A DNA stretch of 64,000 bases from contig NZ_SWCN01000011.1 in the NCBI RefSeq assembly GCF_005116575.1, forward strand, positions 107,417 to 171,416, written 5' to 3'. Positions within the stretch are counted from its first letter, which is position 1, and every line of letters starts with the position of its first letter. Shown here piece after piece: positions 62,501 through 64,000 of this stretch. Below the pieces are notes generated by a model that was given only the letters and a program-made list of their open reading frames with translations, was not told where the DNA came from and did no database searches. The translations under genes were made by a program, and so were the position numbers. Origin of the DNA: Desulforhopalus sp. IMCC35007 (GTDB taxonomy: Bacteria; Desulfobacterota; Desulfobulbia; Desulfobulbales; Desulfocapsaceae).

Positions 62501-62620
62501 CTGGGGAGTATTCTTCTTGGAGGCCTTACTGTTTCTACAATGTTTACTCTGTTTGTCATCCCGGCGTTACTTGCCTTTGTCATCCGATTTGAAAGGAGTC
62601 GAATAAATGAAGCTCATTAA
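59507..62620 (+). CDS. RND family inner-membrane efflux pump
   Basis: A 1,037-residue proton-driven transporter with 12 transmembrane helices and two large periplasmic loops. N-terminal YSLEKPVSVAVAVILLVTFG, porter motif TPDVETPEITVQTTWGGATP, and TM4 segment GISFAVGMLVDNSIVVLENI with the Asp that carries protons. The second half has FTVPLAAAGGFVGLL, LGFIILIGTVVNNAILIVHQ and RPIFMSATTSVLAM. ATG 59507 follows GGAGG at 59496-59500 and overlaps the adaptor stop as TGATG. Substrates likely xenobiotics; not predictable. Confidence 0.95.
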   Translation: MDIVKYSLEKPVSVAVAVILLVTFGLIGLNQLPIQLTPDVETPEITVQTTWGGATPFEIEKEIVEKQEEALKGLQGLTKMESSSYNSFGEVTLSFALETDVSDALLRVSNKLNEVSNYPDNADKPVIEAAGANSSPVVWMVVKPKEDNKEDITHFMTFFEDNIRQNFERIKGVGSMFIFGGTEDELHITLDMEKMAQNKISINQLSGVVVQANTTTSAGVLGIGRKNYRIRTIGQFQNAEDALDVVIYDDGLKRVYLRDVATVAKGYQKESAAVLHNGQQILVVGLRKETGANVLEMSDRVEAEVKRLNDGIMGEHGLNIELVYDQRSYINTSLDLVKQNVLVGALLAVAVLLTFLRSIRTTLATAVAIPISVIGTFIFLWLSGRNLNVVSLAGISFAVGMLVDNSIVVLENIDRHRQLGKTAYEAAYIGAKEVWGAVFASTATTVAVFLPVIFMQEEAGQLFRDIAIAITFSIVISLLVSISVIPTLINLLYRNSKLKAQNTLQKSYIGPIMVRFIMAVSNFCLKNVFTRLLTVVLFTSLSVMAIYTLKPPAEYLPQGNRNLILNILIPPPGYSVDKFKEIGEGIYQASAPYFKEDNKDGFPQLKQMFFVGADRFTLFGAISTHETRASELIPLFSRIMNSIPGIFGVSIQAGIFEQGLGEGRTVEVNISGEDIDTIAAAAMTLYGGIGQKIQGAQIRPIPSLETSYPEILVIPNKQKLAANGLTEQDLGVYVDVLMDGRRIDDFSPAGVKKIDLVVKGSDTEFTSPESILQATIVNNFGDLIKVGDVADLQYSQSMPQINHLERKRTITLQVTPPETLPLQSAIELIENDLVGPLTAEGKLGGVNISIGGNADKLVETGKALQWNLLLALLITYLLLSALFENFLYPLIILFTVPLAAAGGFVGLLAVNTFITRQGFDVLAMLGFIILIGTVVNNAILIVHQSLNNVRYNGLQGLDAISDAVKTRIRPIFMSATTSVLAMSPLVIATGSGSELYRGLGSILLGGLTVSTMFTLFVIPALLAFVIRFERSRINEAH

Positions 62621-63857
62621 TACTTTTGTCCTCTTGTTATTCTGTTGCTCGACCGCTGAGGCTATTGATCTTGCCGAAATGCAGAAGATGGCCCTTGGTA
62701 ACAGGCAGGTCGTTGAGCAGTATGTTACCCGCCTTGCCAAAAGTGAAGAAGATATCACTCTGGCCAAAGCCCCATACCTGCCATCGGTTGACATCGCCTA
62801 TACTGTCAATACCCTCAATGAGGATGGTACCTATGAAAACGAGCAGAACTCGATCGTTTATGGAAGTGTCAGCTACAATATCTTTGCCGGTTTTCGTGAT
62901 AAATATAATATTGAATCCGCGGAAATGCTGAGAGCAGTTGAGGCGTACAGTCTTGAAGGGATTCAGCAGGATCTGCAACTCAGTGTAGCGCTCGCCTACC
63001 TTGCAGTCTATGAACGACTTGCCAATAAAAAGGTGGCTCAGTCAGCCTTTGAGACGCTGGGGCGGGTGTACCGTGATGGTGAGAGCAGGTTCCAGGTCGG
63101 GTTGATTGGTAAAAATGAACTCCTTAAATTTCGGGTGGATTACGATAACGCTGATATTACTTTAAAGGGTGCAGATGCCGGGCTGAAGAAAAGTGTTAAC
63201 GTCTTATCAAGACAGGTTGGCAGCAGGATTGAATTGTCCGATCTTAATTTTTCTGAATTTGAAGAACTGCCGACCCTGATGGATAAAGATGCCTACACAG
63301 TGAGCATGCTGGAAACACGAAGTGAGATCAAGGCCCTTGAAACTTTAATCGGCGTAAGTGAGACCCAGGCCAAAAGTGAAAAGAGCGGCTACTACCCCAA
63401 ACTGGATCTGGTCGGAAGCTACACGCTTTATGATGACGATTATGTCAGTGGTAACGGTAGTTACGATGATGACGAACTGCGGGCACAGCTGGTACTGTCC
63501 ATGAATCTGTTCCGAGGATATGCGACCCAGGCAAGCGTTACCAAGGCCAAGCTGTCGGCGCGGGCCACGAGGTATGAGTTGGAGGAGTTAAAAGACAACT
63601 TCACCACAGATCTTGATAACCTCTTTATCGACTTCCAAGTGAGTCTGGAAAATGTCAATGTAGCCAATCGTTCCATTGAGCAGGCCGAGGAAAACCTTCG
63701 AATTACTCAGTTGAAATACGACGAAGGCTTGCAGCGCGAATCTGATCTGCTTGACGCAATAACCAGCCTTTCCAGGGCTCAATACAACTATGTAACCGTA
63801 CTGAAGACCGCTTTTTCCAATAACTTTCAGTTGACCAGGATGGTTGATGGCTTCTGA
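62607..63857 (+). CDS. TolC-like outer-membrane efflux protein
   Basis: 416 residues: signal peptide ending in STAEA, then two OEP repeats of long coiled-coil helices (AKAPYLPSVDIAYTVNTLNE, SVSYNIFAGFRDKYNIESAE; later SGYYPKLDLVGSYTLYDDDY, LSMNLFRGYATQASVTKAKL). It overlaps the pump gene by 14 nt, so MarR, adaptor, pump and channel form a complete four-gene tripartite efflux operon. Confidence 0.93.
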   Translation: MKLINTFVLLLFCCSTAEAIDLAEMQKMALGNRQVVEQYVTRLAKSEEDITLAKAPYLPSVDIAYTVNTLNEDGTYENEQNSIVYGSVSYNIFAGFRDKYNIESAEMLRAVEAYSLEGIQQDLQLSVALAYLAVYERLANKKVAQSAFETLGRVYRDGESRFQVGLIGKNELLKFRVDYDNADITLKGADAGLKKSVNVLSRQVGSRIELSDLNFSEFEELPTLMDKDAYTVSMLETRSEIKALETLIGVSETQAKSEKSGYYPKLDLVGSYTLYDDDYVSGNGSYDDDELRAQLVLSMNLFRGYATQASVTKAKLSARATRYELEELKDNFTTDLDNLFIDFQVSLENVNVANRSIEQAEENLRITQLKYDEGLQRESDLLDAITSLSRAQYNYVTVLKTAFSNNFQLTRMVDGF

Positions 63858-63906
63858 TTGCAGCTCGGAATTTTTTAGATATGATGGTTGCCACATAAAC
63901 AAAACA

Positions 63907-63984
63907 GACCTGCCTACCTTGCAAACGTGGGTTAAGTTGAGAGCATAAACAATCAACTCAGAGCCAAAATCAAGGAGGCAGGTC
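63907..63984 (+). promoter_or_regulatory. Leader hairpin masking the SD of the right-edge gene
   Basis: GACCTGCCTACCTTG (63907-63921) pairs with CAAGGAGGCAGGTC (63971-63984) over 14 bp with one bulged A. Inside it AGTTGA (63935-63940) and TCAACT (63953-63958) form a smaller stem. The Shine-Dalgarno AAGGAGG (63972-63978) lies wholly in the outer stem and the ATG follows at once. Such structures block translation of read-through transcripts, as in several transposase genes. Confidence 0.65.
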
Positions 63985-64000
63985 ATGCAGAAAACAATAA
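63985..64000 (+). CDS. Start of an open frame cut by the window edge
   Basis: ATG at 63985 with AAGGAGG 6 nt upstream; only MQKTI can be read. The near-perfect inverted repeat around its leader suggests a mobile-element gene, but identity cannot be told from five codons. Confidence 0.4.

Noticed and set aside
1..64000. CRISPR arrays, tRNA or rRNA genes
   Set aside because: No regularly spaced repeats and no cloverleaf or rRNA-like stretch recognised by eye; a covariance-model scan would be needed to exclude small RNAs.

Overview
The window reads as a chromosomal segment of a Gram-negative, moderate-GC bacterium. My best guess is Desulfobacterota (Desulfobulbales-like). That rests on the combination of a complete Na+-translocating NQR operon, a one-piece alpha-beta carboxyltransferase next to a biotin carboxylase, outer-membrane lipoprotein and RND/TolC machinery, and several SD-supported TTG/GTG starts. 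The lineage is inference; no rRNA is present. I found no tRNA, CRISPR array or intact insertion sequence, but the right edge carries a structured leader typical of a mobile-element or tightly controlled gene.

Layout. 0-4.5 kb: glutathionylspermidine synthetase/amidase (minus), then minCDE. 4.6-6.0 kb: a three-gene toxin, antitoxin and SecB-like chaperone (TAC) operon, with a promoter whose -10 lies inside a perfect palindrome. 6.6-9.3 kb: an orphan XdhC-family gene converging on a pyruvate kinase that carries an N-terminal response-regulator receiver domain. 10.4-20.7 kb: two consecutive modules of transglutaminase-like proteases, circularly permuted ATP-grasp ligases and alpha-E proteins. 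The first module is split into three genes. The second has a giant transglutaminase-DUF2126 amidoligase, an ATP-grasp/alpha-E fusion and a further transglutaminase. 20.9-28 kb (minus): two EamA exporters, a ClC channel with CBS and TrkA-C domains, chorismate synthase and a soluble transhydrogenase. 28.4-32.4 kb (minus): a YnjBCD-type ABC transporter. 32.5-34.8 kb: an HDOD-GGDEF protein divergent from a PilZ protein. 34.9-38.6 kb (minus): acetyl/acyl-CoA carboxylase subunits. 39.2-42.9 kb: corC, lnt and prfB, the last with its programmed +1 frameshift. 43-44.6 kb (minus): an Lrp/AsnC regulator followed by alanine dehydrogenase, both preceded by the same motif. 44.9-52.2 kb: an Old Yellow Enzyme, then nqrABCDEF on the minus strand ending in a small Cys-rich NqrM-like gene. 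52.5-55.5 kb: a HerA/FtsK-like ATPase and an AhpD/CMD-like protein. 55.5-57.7 kb (minus): LemA, TPM and TPM. 58-63.9 kb: a MarR, HlyD, RND and TolC efflux operon.

The most novel-looking items are the duplicated ATP-grasp/alpha-E/transglutaminase region (a predicted but biochemically obscure peptide-ligation system, here 10 kb long and without its frequent Anbu partner), the receiver-pyruvate kinase fusion, the compact TAC operon with its operator, and a right-edge hairpin that sequesters a Shine-Dalgarno sequence.
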